From contig NZ_JANINP010000006.1 of the NCBI RefSeq assembly GCF_024508665.1, positions 124,001 through 188,000 on the forward strand: a stretch of DNA of 64,000 nucleotides. Reading direction: 5' to 3'. Source of the stretch: Sphingomonas sp. Its GTDB lineage: Bacteria > Pseudomonadota > Alphaproteobacteria > Sphingomonadales > Sphingomonadaceae. The translations under genes and the position numbers were made by a program. Below, piece by piece: positions 19,458 to 28,019 of the stretch. The notes beneath the pieces are model-generated. The model searched no databases. It saw nothing but the letters and a program-made list of their open reading frames with translations, and was not told the DNA's origin. How positions within the stretch are numbered: the first letter of the stretch is position 1; every line of letters begins with the position of its first letter.

Positions 19458-20126
19458 ATGGTCCAGCGTGGCTCAACTGCAACGCCTGTCCTCGGGACCG
19501 GCGTTGCCGGTGCCCGGGGGCTTGACGCTACCGCGAGCGAGGGCAAGGCGCCGCGCACCGAGCGCGGGCGGCGGACGCTGCGCGCGTTGCTCGACGCCGC
19601 GGCGGTCGAATTCGGCGAAAAGGGTTTCCACGAGGGGTCGATCAGCGGGATCACGCGCCGCGCCGGCGTCGCCTTGGGCAGTTTCTACACCTATTTCGAT
19701 TCGAAGGACGCGATCTTCCGCGCGCTGGTTCGCGACATGTCCGACCAGGTCCGCGACACCGTCGCCCCGGCGATTCGCGCCGCGCCCCACCAGATCGCCG
19801 CCGAGCGCGCGGGCCTGCTCAGCTTTCTCGAGTTCGTGCGCGGTCACAAGGAGATCTACCGAATCATCGACGAAGCCGAGTTCGTCGATCCGGCCAGTTT
19901 CCGCGCGCATTACGCGACCACCGCCGAGCGCATCGAACAGCGCCTTAAGGCCGGTGCCGACCGCGGCGAGATCCGCGACGACGTGTCCGATGTCCATGCC
20001 TGGGCAGTGATGGGGATGAACGTGTTTCTCGGCCTGCGCTACGGCGTGTGGGATGAGGACAGGACGCCGGAAGCGGTGGCGGATGTCGTGGCGGAGCTAC
20101 TGCGGGACGGGTTGCGGGCGCGGTAG
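19458..20126 (+). CDS. TetR-family transcriptional regulator
   Basis: 222 residues. After a non-conserved 30-residue leader, the TetR DNA-binding domain spans about 35-82: TLRALLDAAAVEFGEKGFHE, then ISGITRRAGVALGSFYTYFD with the SFYTYFDSKDAIF signature. The rest is a helical ligand domain with the C-terminal family look FLGLRYGVWDED. Many TetR proteins with this C-terminus sense acyl-CoA or aromatic ligands. Divergent from the TonB receptor; the palindrome at 19409-19429 is its likely operator. Confidence 0.92.
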   Translation: MVQRGSTATPVLGTGVAGARGLDATASEGKAPRTERGRRTLRALLDAAAVEFGEKGFHEGSISGITRRAGVALGSFYTYFDSKDAIFRALVRDMSDQVRDTVAPAIRAAPHQIAAERAGLLSFLEFVRGHKEIYRIIDEAEFVDPASFRAHYATTAERIEQRLKAGADRGEIRDDVSDVHAWAVMGMNVFLGLRYGVWDEDRTPEAVADVVAELLRDGLRAR

Positions 20127-20153
20127 GGTTCTCGCCGCACAATGTTCACAACC

Positions 20154-20178
20154 GTCATCCCCGCGAAAGCGGGGATAA
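20154..20178. repeat. single-hairpin relative of family A repeats
   Basis: CGTCATCCCCGC-GAAA-GCGGGGATAACG: perfect ATCCCCGC/GCGGGGAT stem with a GAAA loop at 20157-20176. It lies between the convergent tetR and merR genes and could terminate both. Confidence 0.75.
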
Positions 20179-20187
20179 CGGGTGGTT

Positions 20188-20577
20188 TTAACCCTCGAGC
20201 GCACGCACCAATTGATCGCGAATCGCCTTGAGTACGCTGAGATCAACCGGCGATCCGGGCACCGGAACCGGCGCAGCCGGCACCTCAGCCGCTGGTGCGG
20301 GTGCTGTCGCCGCAGCCGCGCCGCCGCGCCCCTCGCTCGCCAGCAATTTCTGCACGCCGCGGATCGTATAGCCCTGCTGGTTGAGCAGATCGTCGATCCG
20401 CCGGATCAGCGCGACATCCTCGGGCCGGTAATAGCGGCGCTTGCCGGCGCGCTGCAGCGGGCGCAATTGCGGGAAGCGCGTCTCCCAATAGCGCAGGATA
20501 TGCTGAGGCAATCCAGTGTCTTGCGACACCTCGCCAATCGTACGAAATGCGCCAGCCGCCTTGTCGAGCGCGGCCAT
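20188..20577 (-). CDS. MerR-family regulator
   Basis: 129 residues from MAALDKAAGAF (20577). Winged-helix MerR domain at about 12-80: FRTIGEVSQDTGLPQHILRYWETRFPQ... with RRYYRPEDVALIRRI. The tail is short, rich in Ala and Pro, and has a final helix (VLKAIRDQLVRALEG), with no metal-binding Cys pair. A MerR gene of this type commonly follows ihfA in alphaproteobacteria. Here it starts 11 bp after the ihfA stop, so the two are co-transcribed. The target is unknown. Confidence 0.92.
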   Translation of the reverse strand: MAALDKAAGAFRTIGEVSQDTGLPQHILRYWETRFPQLRPLQRAGKRRYYRPEDVALIRRIDDLLNQQGYTIRGVQKLLASEGRGGAAAATAPAPAAEVPAAPVPVPGSPVDLSVLKAIRDQLVRALEG

Positions 20578-20588
20578 GCGCTGCTCCG

Positions 20589-20888
20589 TCAGCCCGCTTC
20601 GACGATGCGGTCGCGCATCATCTGACTGGCACGGAAAGTGAGCACGCGCCGCGGCGCGATCGGCACTTCCACGCCGGTCTTGGGATTGCGTCCGATGCGC
20701 TGACCCTTGTCGCGCAGGACGAAGGTGCCAAAACCCGAAATCTTGACATTTTCGCCGCGCGCCAGCGCGTCGCACATATGATCAAGGATCTCTTCGACCA
20801 ATTTGGCCGAATCGGCCCTGGATAGCCCCACTTCACGCTGCAGCGCGTCGGATAGATCAGCCCGCGTCAACGTACCTACACTTGCCAT
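20589..20888 (-). CDS. ihfA: integration host factor alpha subunit
   Basis: 99 residues, the usual length. HU/IHF fold: [19 protein letters not shown], the dimerisation helices, then [25 protein letters not shown] with the RNP loop that inserts into the minor groove, and [13 protein letters not shown]. It bends DNA sharply as a heterodimer with IhfB. It lies in the rpmF-plsX-fabH-ihfA-merR block; the 147 bp gap behind fabH contains an AT-rich TTAA-N6-TTAA motif, so it probably also has its own promoter. Confidence 0.97.
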   Translation of the reverse strand: MASVGTLTRADLSDALQREVGLSRADSAKLVEEILDHMCDALARGENVKISGFGTFVLRDKGQRIGRNPKTGVEVPIAPRRVLTFRASQMMRDRIVEAG

Positions 20889-20951
20889 TCACACCCTCCC
20901 TTGCGTGGCAGAAACTTGCCGTAACACAATGGAGGAAGGCATGAAATGGGC

Positions 20952-20965
20952 TTAATTACCCTTAA
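20952..20965 (-). promoter_or_regulatory. TTAA-N6-TTAA motif upstream of ihfA
   Basis: TTAATTACCCTTAA, 64 bp before the ihfA start. It resembles the CtrA box (TTAA-N7-TTAA) but is one base shorter. A second N6 motif lies at 36329-36342. Confidence 0.3.
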
Positions 20966-21035
20966 TGGGGCAGGCCGTGGTGCCGCGGAACCGGTTACGG
21001 GCACATGATCAAGCTATGGCCGGACCGGCACGACC

Positions 21036-22001
21036 TCAGATGCGGACGACCGCCGCGCCCCAGGTGAAGCCGCCGCCCATCGCTTCGAGCACGACGATCT
21101 GGCCCGGCTTGATTCGCCCGTCGCGCATCGCGGTGTCGAGCGCGAGCGGGACCGACGCGGCCGAGGTGTTGGCATGCTGGTCGACCGTCACGACGACCTT
21201 TTCGGCGGCCAATCCGAGCTTGCGCGCGGTCGCATCGAGGATGCGGGCATTGGCCTGGTGCGGCACCACCCAGTCGACATCGCCGGGGACCAGTCCCGCC
21301 GCGACGAGGGATTCGTCCATCACGCTGGCCAGGTTGGTGACCGCGTGGCGGAACACTTCGCGTCCCTTCATCCGCACCTTGCCGACCGTGCCGGTGGTCG
21401 ACGGCCCGCCATCGACATAGAGGAGTTCGTTGTGGCGGCCATCGGCATGGAGCCGGCTGGCAAGAATCCCGGGGCCGTCCTCGGCGACGTCCCGCGCCTC
21501 GAGCACCACCGCGCCGGCGCCATCGCCGAACAGCACGCAGGTCGTGCGGTCTTCCCAGTCGAGGATACGGCTGAACGTCTCGGCGCCGATCACCAGGGCG
21601 CAATTGGCGGCACCGGTCTTGATCAGGCTGTCGGCGACCTGGATCGCGTAGAGGAAGCCCGAGCACACCGCGCCGACATCGAACGCGACGCAATCGTCGA
21701 TCCCCAGCATCGCCTGGACCTTGGTCGCGGTCGCCGGAAAGGTCTGGTCGGGAGTCGCGGTGGCGAGGACGATCAGGTCGACATCGTCGGCCGCCTTGCC
21801 TGCCGCGGTCAGCGCCGCGCGCGCCGCGTCGGCGGCCAGCGTGCCGGTCGTCTCGTCGGGGCCCGCTATGTAGCGGAAGCGGATGCCGGTGCGCTCGACG
21901 ATCCATTCGTCGCTGGTGTCGACGGTCTCAGCCAGTTCCGCGTTCGACACGCGCCGCATCGGAAGCGCCGACCCGGTACCGCTGATGACCGCACGCCTCA
22001 C
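21036..22001 (-). CDS. fabH: beta-ketoacyl-ACP synthase III
   Basis: 321 residues. Starts the fatty-acid cycle by condensing acetyl-CoA with malonyl-ACP. Catalytic triad Cys113 ([10 protein letters not shown]), His248 (VPHQANARI), Asn278 (QHANTSAAS), and the [14 protein letters not shown]-terminal signature. The start is a GTG at 21999-22001 preceded by GGAG, which overlaps the plsX TGA (GTGA). The frame stays open another 117 codons upstream inside plsX, but that part is not FabH. Translationally coupled to plsX, a widespread arrangement linking phospholipid and fatty-acid synthesis. Confidence 0.97.
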   Translation of the reverse strand: MRRAVISGTGSALPMRRVSNAELAETVDTSDEWIVERTGIRFRYIAGPDETTGTLAADAARAALTAAGKAADDVDLIVLATATPDQTFPATATKVQAMLGIDDCVAFDVGAVCSGFLYAIQVADSLIKTGAANCALVIGAETFSRILDWEDRTTCVLFGDGAGAVVLEARDVAEDGPGILASRLHADGRHNELLYVDGGPSTTGTVGKVRMKGREVFRHAVTNLASVMDESLVAAGLVPGDVDWVVPHQANARILDATARKLGLAAEKVVVTVDQHANTSAASVPLALDTAMRDGRIKPGQIVVLEAMGGGFTWGAAVVRI

Positions 22002-23044
22002 GCAACTGCTCCTTCGGGTTCCCGCGTCTCGAAAAATTTGAGATCCTCGGCGATCTTGCGCGCCAGGTCGTCGCGCACGCTCTTGGCCGCGACCGCGATC
22101 GCATTGGCGACGCCGGTCTCGTTGGCGCCGCCATGGCTTTTCACGACCAGGCCGTTGAGGCCGAGAAAGACCGCGCCATTGTGATTGTTGGGATCGAGAT
22201 GATGGCGCAGCAATTCGGTCGCCGGGCGCGAGATCAGGAAGCCGATCTTCGAGCGCATCGAACTGCTGAACGCGCGACGCAGCAGGTCGGCGACGAATCG
22301 CGCGGTGCCCTCGGCGGTCTTGAGCGCGATATTGCCCGAAAAACCGTCGCACACGATCACGTCGACATCGCCGCGCGACAATTTGTCGCCCTCGATGAAG
22401 CCGGCAAAGGTCAGCGGCAAATGGGTCGCATCGCGCAGCGCCTGGGCGGCATCGCGAATCTCTTCCGTGCCCTTCTGATCTTCGGTGCCGATGTTGAGCA
22501 AGGCGACGCGCGGGCTGGCGAGATCGAGCTGGGTGCGCGCATAGGCCGCACCCATCACCGCGAACTGCATCAGGTTACGCGCGTCGCATTCGGTATTGGC
22601 GCCGAGATCGAGCACGACCGTGTCGTTGGCGCCGAGGCTGGGCATCAGTCCGGCGAGCGCGGGGCGATCGATCCCCTTCATCGTGCGCAGCGAGACTTTG
22701 GCCATCGCCATCAGCGCGCCGGTATTGCCCGACGATACGGCCGCGGCGGCGCGGCCCTGCTTGACGAGGTCGATCGCGACGCCCATCGACGTCGTCTTGG
22801 CGCGGCGCAGCGCGGCGCTGGGCTTCTCGTCGCCTTTGATGACTTCGGGCGCGTGGACGATTTCGGAATTCGCCGTCAGATTGGGGTGAGTCTTCAACCC
22901 CTCGGCGATCTTCGCCTCGTCGCCGACCAGGAAGAAATGCGTGCCGTCGAAGCGGCGCCGAGCTTCGGCGACGCCTGCCAACATCACCGCCAACCCCTCG
23001 TCACCGCCCATCGCGTCGATGGCGATCCAGGAGTTGGTGGTCAC
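21998..23044 (-). CDS. plsX: phosphate acyltransferase PlsX
   Basis: 348 residues. Makes acyl-phosphate from acyl-ACP for PlsY, encoded separately at 30.5 kb. Family motifs are [45 protein letters not shown] and [13 protein letters not shown]. Peripheral membrane enzyme. It lies 28 bp after rpmF and overlaps fabH by 4 bp in one operon. Confidence 0.97.
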   Translation of the reverse strand: MTTNSWIAIDAMGGDEGLAVMLAGVAEARRRFDGTHFFLVGDEAKIAEGLKTHPNLTANSEIVHAPEVIKGDEKPSAALRRAKTTSMGVAIDLVKQGRAAAAVSSGNTGALMAMAKVSLRTMKGIDRPALAGLMPSLGANDTVVLDLGANTECDARNLMQFAVMGAAYARTQLDLASPRVALLNIGTEDQKGTEEIRDAAQALRDATHLPLTFAGFIEGDKLSRGDVDVIVCDGFSGNIALKTAEGTARFVADLLRRAFSSSMRSKIGFLISRPATELLRHHLDPNNHNGAVFLGLNGLVVKSHGGANETGVANAIAVAAKSVRDDLARKIAEDLKFFETREPEGAVA

Positions 23045-23072
23045 GCGTCAGTCCCCCCTCAATGGGCCCCGA

Positions 23073-23252
23073 TCAACCTTCGACCGAGACGACCTCACGG
23101 CCATTATAATGGCCGCACGACGGGCAGAGATTGTGCGGGCGCTTCAGCTCGCCGCAATTCGGGCACTCCTGGAACGCTTCTACCGAGAGCGCATCGTGCG
23201 CGCGGCGCATGCCACGGCGAGAGGGCGAGGTCTTCTTCTTGGGAACGGCCAT
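23073..23252 (-). CDS. rpmF: 50S ribosomal protein L32
   Basis: 59 residues from [20 protein letters not shown], the canonical N-terminus. C-terminal zinc-ribbon cysteines [20 protein letters not shown], CxxC twice, suggesting a zinc-binding rather than Cys-free L32. First gene of the plsX-fabH-ihfA-merR operon. The frame is open 22 codons upstream but without similarity. Confidence 0.96.
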   Translation of the reverse strand: MAVPKKKTSPSRRGMRRAHDALSVEAFQECPNCGELKRPHNLCPSCGHYNGREVVSVEG

Positions 23253-23477
23253 TGCGGCGACAACCTTCAAAAAATCGAATTGATCAGGACGACTAGGCCC
23301 GGAAACGTACCGGCGCAACCGAGGGGTCGGCCACGCGCTACAGAGAGTCGGGATGCATCGCGAAGCGTGCGCCTATAGCGATTTGGCGCGCCGTTGCAAC
23401 CCGCGCGGAGTCGCGGCACGGCGACTAGGCGGCCGCGCGCTTCACTGGCATAGCATCGCCGCAACAGGAGGGGCAGG

Positions 23478-23915
23478 ATGATATTACCCGTAACGCTCGT
23501 GATCGCCGCAGCCACCGGCCTGATCAACGTCTGGTTGGCACTGGCCGTCGGGCGCAATCGGGTGAGCAGCAAGATCAATCTGGGCGATGGCGGCGAGGCG
23601 GCGATGACCGCCAGGATCCGCGCGCATGGCAATCTCACCGAATATGCGCCGACCGTGCTGATCCTGATGGCGCTGATCGAACTGGCGCGCGGCCCGAGCC
23701 TGTGGCTGTGGATCGTCGGCGCGCTGTTCATCCTGGTGCGGCTGGCCCATGCCTTCGGCATCGTGCGGCCGGCGCCCAGCGTGTTGCGGATGATCGGCGC
23801 GGTCGGCACCTGGGTTGTGATCATCGTGCTGGCGATATGGGCGCTCGCGATCAGCTATCAGGCCGAGTGGACCCCGCCGGTCAGATCGATGCAGATCGGC
23901 CAGCCCGCGGCGTGA
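23478..23915 (+). CDS. MAPEG-family membrane protein
   Basis: 145 residues with four predicted transmembrane helices. MTARIRAHGNLTEYAPTVLIL is the MAPEG signature region (R-RAxxNxxEY), here with GNLTEY. The family includes microsomal glutathione transferases and the bacterial YecN/YrdC-type homologues of unknown substrate. RBS AGGAGGGGCAGG directly before ATG. Divergent from rpmF with a 225 bp gap that holds the promoters and nothing else I can name. Confidence 0.87.
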   Translation: MILPVTLVIAAATGLINVWLALAVGRNRVSSKINLGDGGEAAMTARIRAHGNLTEYAPTVLILMALIELARGPSLWLWIVGALFILVRLAHAFGIVRPAPSVLRMIGAVGTWVVIIVLAIWALAISYQAEWTPPVRSMQIGQPAA

Positions 23916-23991
23916 TTCGGGCTTCGGCCTGAACCGCAGAGCGATCGGATGAACAAGTTTGCCGTATCCGACGAGCGTTTCGGAACGCATT

Positions 23992-24090
23992 CCCCTCACG
24001 CTTGCGGGAGGGGTTAGGGGAGGGCATGTTCATAGCACGTCGGGCAATAGACAGGCCCTCCCCCGACCCCTCCCGCAAGCGGGAGGGGAG
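23992..24090. repeat. palindromic interspersed repeat B4
   Basis: Left end CCCCTCACGCTTGCGGGAGG then GGGGAGGGC; right end GGCCCTCCCC then CCCCTCCCGCAAGCGGGAGG. Same layout as the recF copy B3, with a short unique centre. In the frame of the following tauE-like gene it is stop-free and encodes [10 protein letters not shown], the same peptide as in the RecF insert. Confidence 0.9.
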
Positions 24091-24177
24091 AAGAAGGCCT
24101 CTTCCTTTACCCGAGTGCCTTGGCTTGAACCGATTGCGGCCTCGACTTTTGCTGCCAACGCCTCAAGGGAGCAGGCG

Positions 24178-24936
24178 ATGAATCCGGCCCTCTCCCTCCT
24201 CTTCGCGTTCGGCGCAGGCACCGTCGGCGGCGCAATGAATGCGCTGGCCGGGGGCGGGACGTTCGCGACCTTGCCCTCGCTGCTCGCGCTGGGTGTTCCC
24301 GCCAATGCCGCCAACGCGACCTCCAACGTCGCCTTGCTGCCCGGCGCCGGGATGAGCGCCTGGGCGTTTCGCGACGAACTGGGGCCGGTCGGCGGCGTCG
24401 GAATTCGGACATTGTCGGCGATCACCTTCATCGGCGGGCTGGCCGGCAGCGTACTGCTGGTGCTGACCCCCAGCCATGCCTTCGACGTGATCATTCCCTG
24501 GCTGGTGCTCTATGCCTTCGTCGTGCTGGCGTTCGGCAAGCACGCCGCGGCCTGGTTGCGCGACCGCGTGACGATCGGGCGCGGCAGCTTGATGGTCGTG
24601 CAGATGCTGCTCGGCATCTATGGCGGCTATTTCGGCGGCGGCGTCGGCCTGATGACGACGGCCACTTATGGCCTGCTCGCCGGGCACAGCCCACGCGAAT
24701 TGTTCGCGCCGCGTACCCTTATGCTGGCGATCGCCAATTTCGCCGCGGCGATCGTATTCATTGCCGCAGGGATGGTGCGCTGGATCGCGTGCCTGCCGAT
24801 GTTGGCGGGATCGATCCTCGGCGGCTGGGCCGGCGCGCATATCGGCAAACGCTTGCCTGCATCCGCGGTACGCGTGTGGACGTTGCTGGTGACGGGCGTG
24901 ACGACGATCGTATTCTTCGCGCGCGCTTATGGCTAA
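24178..24936 (+). CDS. TauE/SafE-family sulfite exporter-like permease
   Basis: 252 residues with about eight transmembrane helices. GAGTVGGAMNALAGGGTFATLP is split across the first helix and is the family hallmark; its inverted-repeat partner is LLGIYGGYFGGGVGLM. TauE/SafE members move sulfite, sulfoacetate or other small organic anions. The start is the ATG at 24178 with AGGGAGC upstream; the frame is open a further 73 codons through repeat B4, but no good ribosome site exists there. The next two genes encode a redox pair, so an oxyanion link is possible but unproven. Confidence 0.88.
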   Translation: MNPALSLLFAFGAGTVGGAMNALAGGGTFATLPSLLALGVPANAANATSNVALLPGAGMSAWAFRDELGPVGGVGIRTLSAITFIGGLAGSVLLVLTPSHAFDVIIPWLVLYAFVVLAFGKHAAAWLRDRVTIGRGSLMVVQMLLGIYGGYFGGGVGLMTTATYGLLAGHSPRELFAPRTLMLAIANFAAAIVFIAAGMVRWIACLPMLAGSILGGWAGAHIGKRLPASAVRVWTLLVTGVTTIVFFARAYG

Positions 24937-24987
24937 AGGGAACGTCGATCGAGTGTAACCGATCGGGCGTATCGTTCGAAGGAAGCG

Positions 24988-25800
24988 ATGATGGACGACC
25001 CGACCGCTCTTGCCGATCCCCCCACGACTGCGCCGAGCGCGCGGAGTGAGACGATCTATCGCCACCGGCTGGCAACGCGCCTGTGGCACTGGATCAACGC
25101 GATCACGATCTTCATCATGATCGGCAGCGGCATCGGCATCCTGAACGCGCATCCGCGGCTCTATTGGGGGCAATATGGCGCCAATTTCGACCATGCCTGG
25201 CTCGATCTCCGGCCGTACGGCAACATCCTGCGATCGGGCTGGCTGACGATCCCGGCGGGGTACAATCTCGCCATCTCGCGGCGCTGGCATTTGCTCTTCG
25301 CGCTGGTGCTCGGCTTCGGGCTGCTTGTCTTCATGATCGCCAGCCTGATCAATCGCCATTTCCAGCGCGACCTGCGCGTGCGCGCCAAAGAAATCGGACC
25401 GCGCCATCTCTGGGCGGACCTGCTCGCGCATCTGCGCCTCGACTTCCACAATCCCGACGATCCCGCAGCCTATAATACGCTGCAAAAGCTCGCGTATGTC
25501 GTCGCGATCTTCATTTTGATCCCGCTGATGATCTTCACCGGGCTGACGATGTCGCCGGGAATGGACGCGGCCTGGCCGTGGTTGATCGAGCTGTTCGGCG
25601 GGCGCCAGTCGGCGCGCTCGATCCATTTCATCGCGGCGAGCGGAATCGTGCTGTTCGTCATCGTCCATCTGGCGCTGGTGGTCCTGGCCGGCCCGATCGG
25701 GGAAGTGTGGTCGATGATCACCGGCCGCTGGACATTGCCCGCCGCGCGGCCGTCCGAACCGCCGCCCACGCCGCTCGCCGAACCGGAGGCCGCCGAATGA
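24988..25800 (+). CDS. membrane cytochrome b (cytochrome b561/Ni-Fe hydrogenase type)
   Basis: 270 residues. Four main transmembrane segments with heme-ligand candidates in HRLATRLWHW (His26, His34), RRWHLLF, SIHFIAAS and IVHLALVV. The layout fits the cytochrome b/b6 domain family that passes electrons between quinone and a periplasmic enzyme. It overlaps the downstream molybdopterin protein by 4 bp (ATGA), so they form a membrane-anchored redox pair. The start may instead be the Met at codon 2. Confidence 0.88.
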   Translation: MMDDPTALADPPTTAPSARSETIYRHRLATRLWHWINAITIFIMIGSGIGILNAHPRLYWGQYGANFDHAWLDLRPYGNILRSGWLTIPAGYNLAISRRWHLLFALVLGFGLLVFMIASLINRHFQRDLRVRAKEIGPRHLWADLLAHLRLDFHNPDDPAAYNTLQKLAYVVAIFILIPLMIFTGLTMSPGMDAAWPWLIELFGGRQSARSIHFIAASGIVLFVIVHLALVVLAGPIGEVWSMITGRWTLPAARPSEPPPTPLAEPEAAE

Positions 25801-26555
25801 CTCTCCTCACGCGACGCACGCTCGTCACCGGCGGCGCGCTCGGCGCCGGGCTGCTGCTGTCGGGTTGCGACAAGCTTGCCCAGCAACCCGGCTTTCGCCG
25901 CATCCTGTTCTCGGGCGAGAAGATCAATATGGGGCTGCAGCGCGCGCTGATGGACCGCAATGCGCTGGCGCCCGAATTCCGCCCCGACCAGATGTCGCCG
26001 GTGTTCCGCACCAACGGCAATTCCAACCCCAACACCGCCGACTATAACCGCCACGTCGCGGAGAATTTCGCCAATTGGCGGCTGGAGGTCGGTGGGCTGG
26101 TCGACCGGCCGCTCCGCCTCAGCCTGGCCGATATCGGCGCGTTCCCGCAACGCGCGCAGATCACCCGCCACGATTGCGTCGAAGGATGGAGCGCGATCGG
26201 CAAATGGCAGGGGCCGATGCTGGGCAATGTGCTCAAGGCGGCGGGGGTGCGCAATTCGGCGCGGTACATCGTCTTCACCTGCGCCGATCTGTGGAGCGGG
26301 GCGCCCTATTACGAATCGATCGACATGGTCGACGCTTTCCACCCCCAGACGATCCTGGCCTGGGCGATGAACGACAAGCGCGTCTCGGTCGGCCATGGCG
26401 CGCCGATCCGGCTGCGGGTCGAACGCCATCTGGGGTACAAGAACGCCAAATACGTGATGCGGATCGACGCGGTGGCGAGCCTGGCCGGGATCGGTCTGGG
26501 CAAGGGCGGCTATTGGGAAGATCATGTCAATTACGACTGGTATGCCGGTATTTGA
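25797..26555 (+). CDS. Tat-exported molybdopterin-dependent oxidoreductase, likely lipoprotein
   Basis: 252 residues. The N-terminus TRRTLVTGGALGAGLLLSGC combines a twin Arg (6-7) with a lipobox ending in Cys24, so the protein is probably Tat-exported and lipid-anchored. Sulfite-oxidase-like fold: HDCVEGWSAIGKW, with Cys127 the likely Mo ligand, then VFTCADLWSGAPYYESIDM, GHGAPIRLRVERHLGYK and YVMRIDAV. The cytochrome b gene before it supplies or takes electrons. MsrP/YedY proteins have this fold, but the usual MsrQ partner is a different cytochrome, so the substrate is open. Confidence 0.88.
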   Translation: MTLLTRRTLVTGGALGAGLLLSGCDKLAQQPGFRRILFSGEKINMGLQRALMDRNALAPEFRPDQMSPVFRTNGNSNPNTADYNRHVAENFANWRLEVGGLVDRPLRLSLADIGAFPQRAQITRHDCVEGWSAIGKWQGPMLGNVLKAAGVRNSARYIVFTCADLWSGAPYYESIDMVDAFHPQTILAWAMNDKRVSVGHGAPIRLRVERHLGYKNAKYVMRIDAVASLAGIGLGKGGYWEDHVNYDWYAGI

Positions 26556-26616
26556 CGCGGTCGGAGGTGTTTCCGGTCTTTTCGTGGCCGCAATCAACCG
26601 ATAGCAGCGAACGCCT

Positions 26617-27849
26617 ATGGCCCTGATCGATCTGTTCTTCGAGCGCGCGTTCAAGCGCGGCACGCTGTCCGTCACCTATGCCGACGGCACGACCAAGTCG
26701 TTCGGCACCGCGGATCCCGAGTTTCCCGATGTCGCGATCCGCTTCACCACCAAGAGCGTGCCAGGGCAAATCCTGCGCGATCCCGCCTTGGGCGTGGCCG
26801 AGGCGTTCATGCACGGCCGCGTGGTGATCGAGCGCGGCGACATCATGCAGCTGCTCTCGCTGGCGAGTAAGAACAATCGCTGGGAAGACGCGACCGGTGC
26901 GCTCGATCCTGGGCTCGCCGCGAAAGCCGTGGTCGGGGTCAAGCGCAAGCTCGACCAGTTCAACCGCGCGCGCGCCGCGCGGGCCAACGTCAAGCATCAT
27001 TACGACATCGGCAACGCGCTCTACGACCTCTTCCTCGACGCTGACCGCCAGTATAGCTGCGCCTATTTCGTCGATCCCGGCGAAAGCCTGGAACAGGCGC
27101 AACTCGACAAGAAGGCGCATATCGCCGCCAAGCTGGCGCTCAAGCCCGGCATGCGCGTGCTCGACATCGGCTGCGGCTGGGGCGGCATGGCGCTCTATCT
27201 GCACAAGACCTATGGCGTCGACGTCGTCGGCATCACGCTGAGCGACGAGCAGATCGCCACCGCCAAGCAGCGCGCGGCGGAGGCCGGCGTTTCGGACCAC
27301 GTGAAGTTCGAGCTGATCGACTATCGCCATATGACCGGGACGTTCGACCGTATCGTCTCGGTCGGCATGTTCGAGCATGTCGGCCCGCCGCAATATCGCA
27401 CCTTCTTCCGCAAATGCCGCGATCTGCTCAACGACGACGGCGTGATGCTGCTCCACACGATCGGCCGCGCCGGCGGGGCGGGCGTGACCGACGAATTCAC
27501 CGCCAAATACATCTTCCCGGGCGGCTATATCCCGGCATTGTCGGAGATTACCAAGGGCTATGAAGGCCTGCGCTATTACATGACCGACGTGGAAGTGCTG
27601 CGCCTCCATTACGGCTACACGCTGCAGCATTGGTACGACCGCGCCGTCGCCAATCGCGAGAAGATCATCGCGATGTATGACGAAGTTTTCTACAATATGT
27701 GGATCTTCTACCTCGCCGGATCGTGCGTCAGCTTCCTCTATGGCGGCATGGTCAATTACCAGCTCCAGTTCGCGCGCAACCGCGACGCGCTGCCGATCAC
27801 GCGCGATTATATGGGTGAGGAAGAACGGCGGATCGCTGCGAAGGTTTGA
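26617..27849 (+). CDS. cfa: cyclopropane-fatty-acyl-phospholipid synthase family protein
   Basis: 410 residues. SAM-dependent methyltransferase that converts unsaturated acyl chains of membrane phospholipids to cyclopropane (or related) chains. SAM motif VLDIGCGWGGMALYL near 177; KHHYDIGNALYDLFLD and QYSCAYF are the family substrate-region motifs, and VSVGMFEHVGPPQYRTFF the catalytic region with the conserved Glu. Full length. It lies downstream of the redox pair with a 61 bp gap. Confidence 0.93.
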   Translation: MALIDLFFERAFKRGTLSVTYADGTTKSFGTADPEFPDVAIRFTTKSVPGQILRDPALGVAEAFMHGRVVIERGDIMQLLSLASKNNRWEDATGALDPGLAAKAVVGVKRKLDQFNRARAARANVKHHYDIGNALYDLFLDADRQYSCAYFVDPGESLEQAQLDKKAHIAAKLALKPGMRVLDIGCGWGGMALYLHKTYGVDVVGITLSDEQIATAKQRAAEAGVSDHVKFELIDYRHMTGTFDRIVSVGMFEHVGPPQYRTFFRKCRDLLNDDGVMLLHTIGRAGGAGVTDEFTAKYIFPGGYIPALSEITKGYEGLRYYMTDVEVLRLHYGYTLQHWYDRAVANREKIIAMYDEVFYNMWIFYLAGSCVSFLYGGMVNYQLQFARNRDALPITRDYMGEEERRIAAKV

Positions 27850-27877
27850 GCTGGGATCGTTCGCGATCAGGCTTGCC

Positions 27878-27969
27878 CGTCATGCCGGACTTGTTCCGGC
27901 ATCCAACGTGCGACAACGGCTGGATTCCATTGTGGAGGATTGGACCCCGGAACAAGTCCGGGGTGACGA
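27878..27969. repeat. palindromic interspersed repeat A2
   Basis: Left hairpin CATGCCGGACTTGTTCCGGC, right hairpin CCCCGGAACAAGTCCGGGG. The two arms have different stems (ATGCCGG versus ACCCCGG), each internally matched. Between the convergent cfa and hemA genes. Confidence 0.9.
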
Positions 27970-28019
27970 GGTAGCTTAATCGCCTTCGATCAAAAATAGG
28001 CGCGTCATGACCCGGCCGC

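Noticed and set aside
20925..20956. GGAGGAAGGCATG followed by a 4-codon frame on the plus strand between ihfA and fabH
   Set aside because: Good-looking ribosome site but the frame stops after MKWA and no gene follows on that strand.
23959..24177. N-terminal extension of the tauE-like gene through repeat B4
   Set aside because: No ribosome site and the extension would place a hydrophilic repeat peptide before the first transmembrane helix; kept only as a finding about frame openness.
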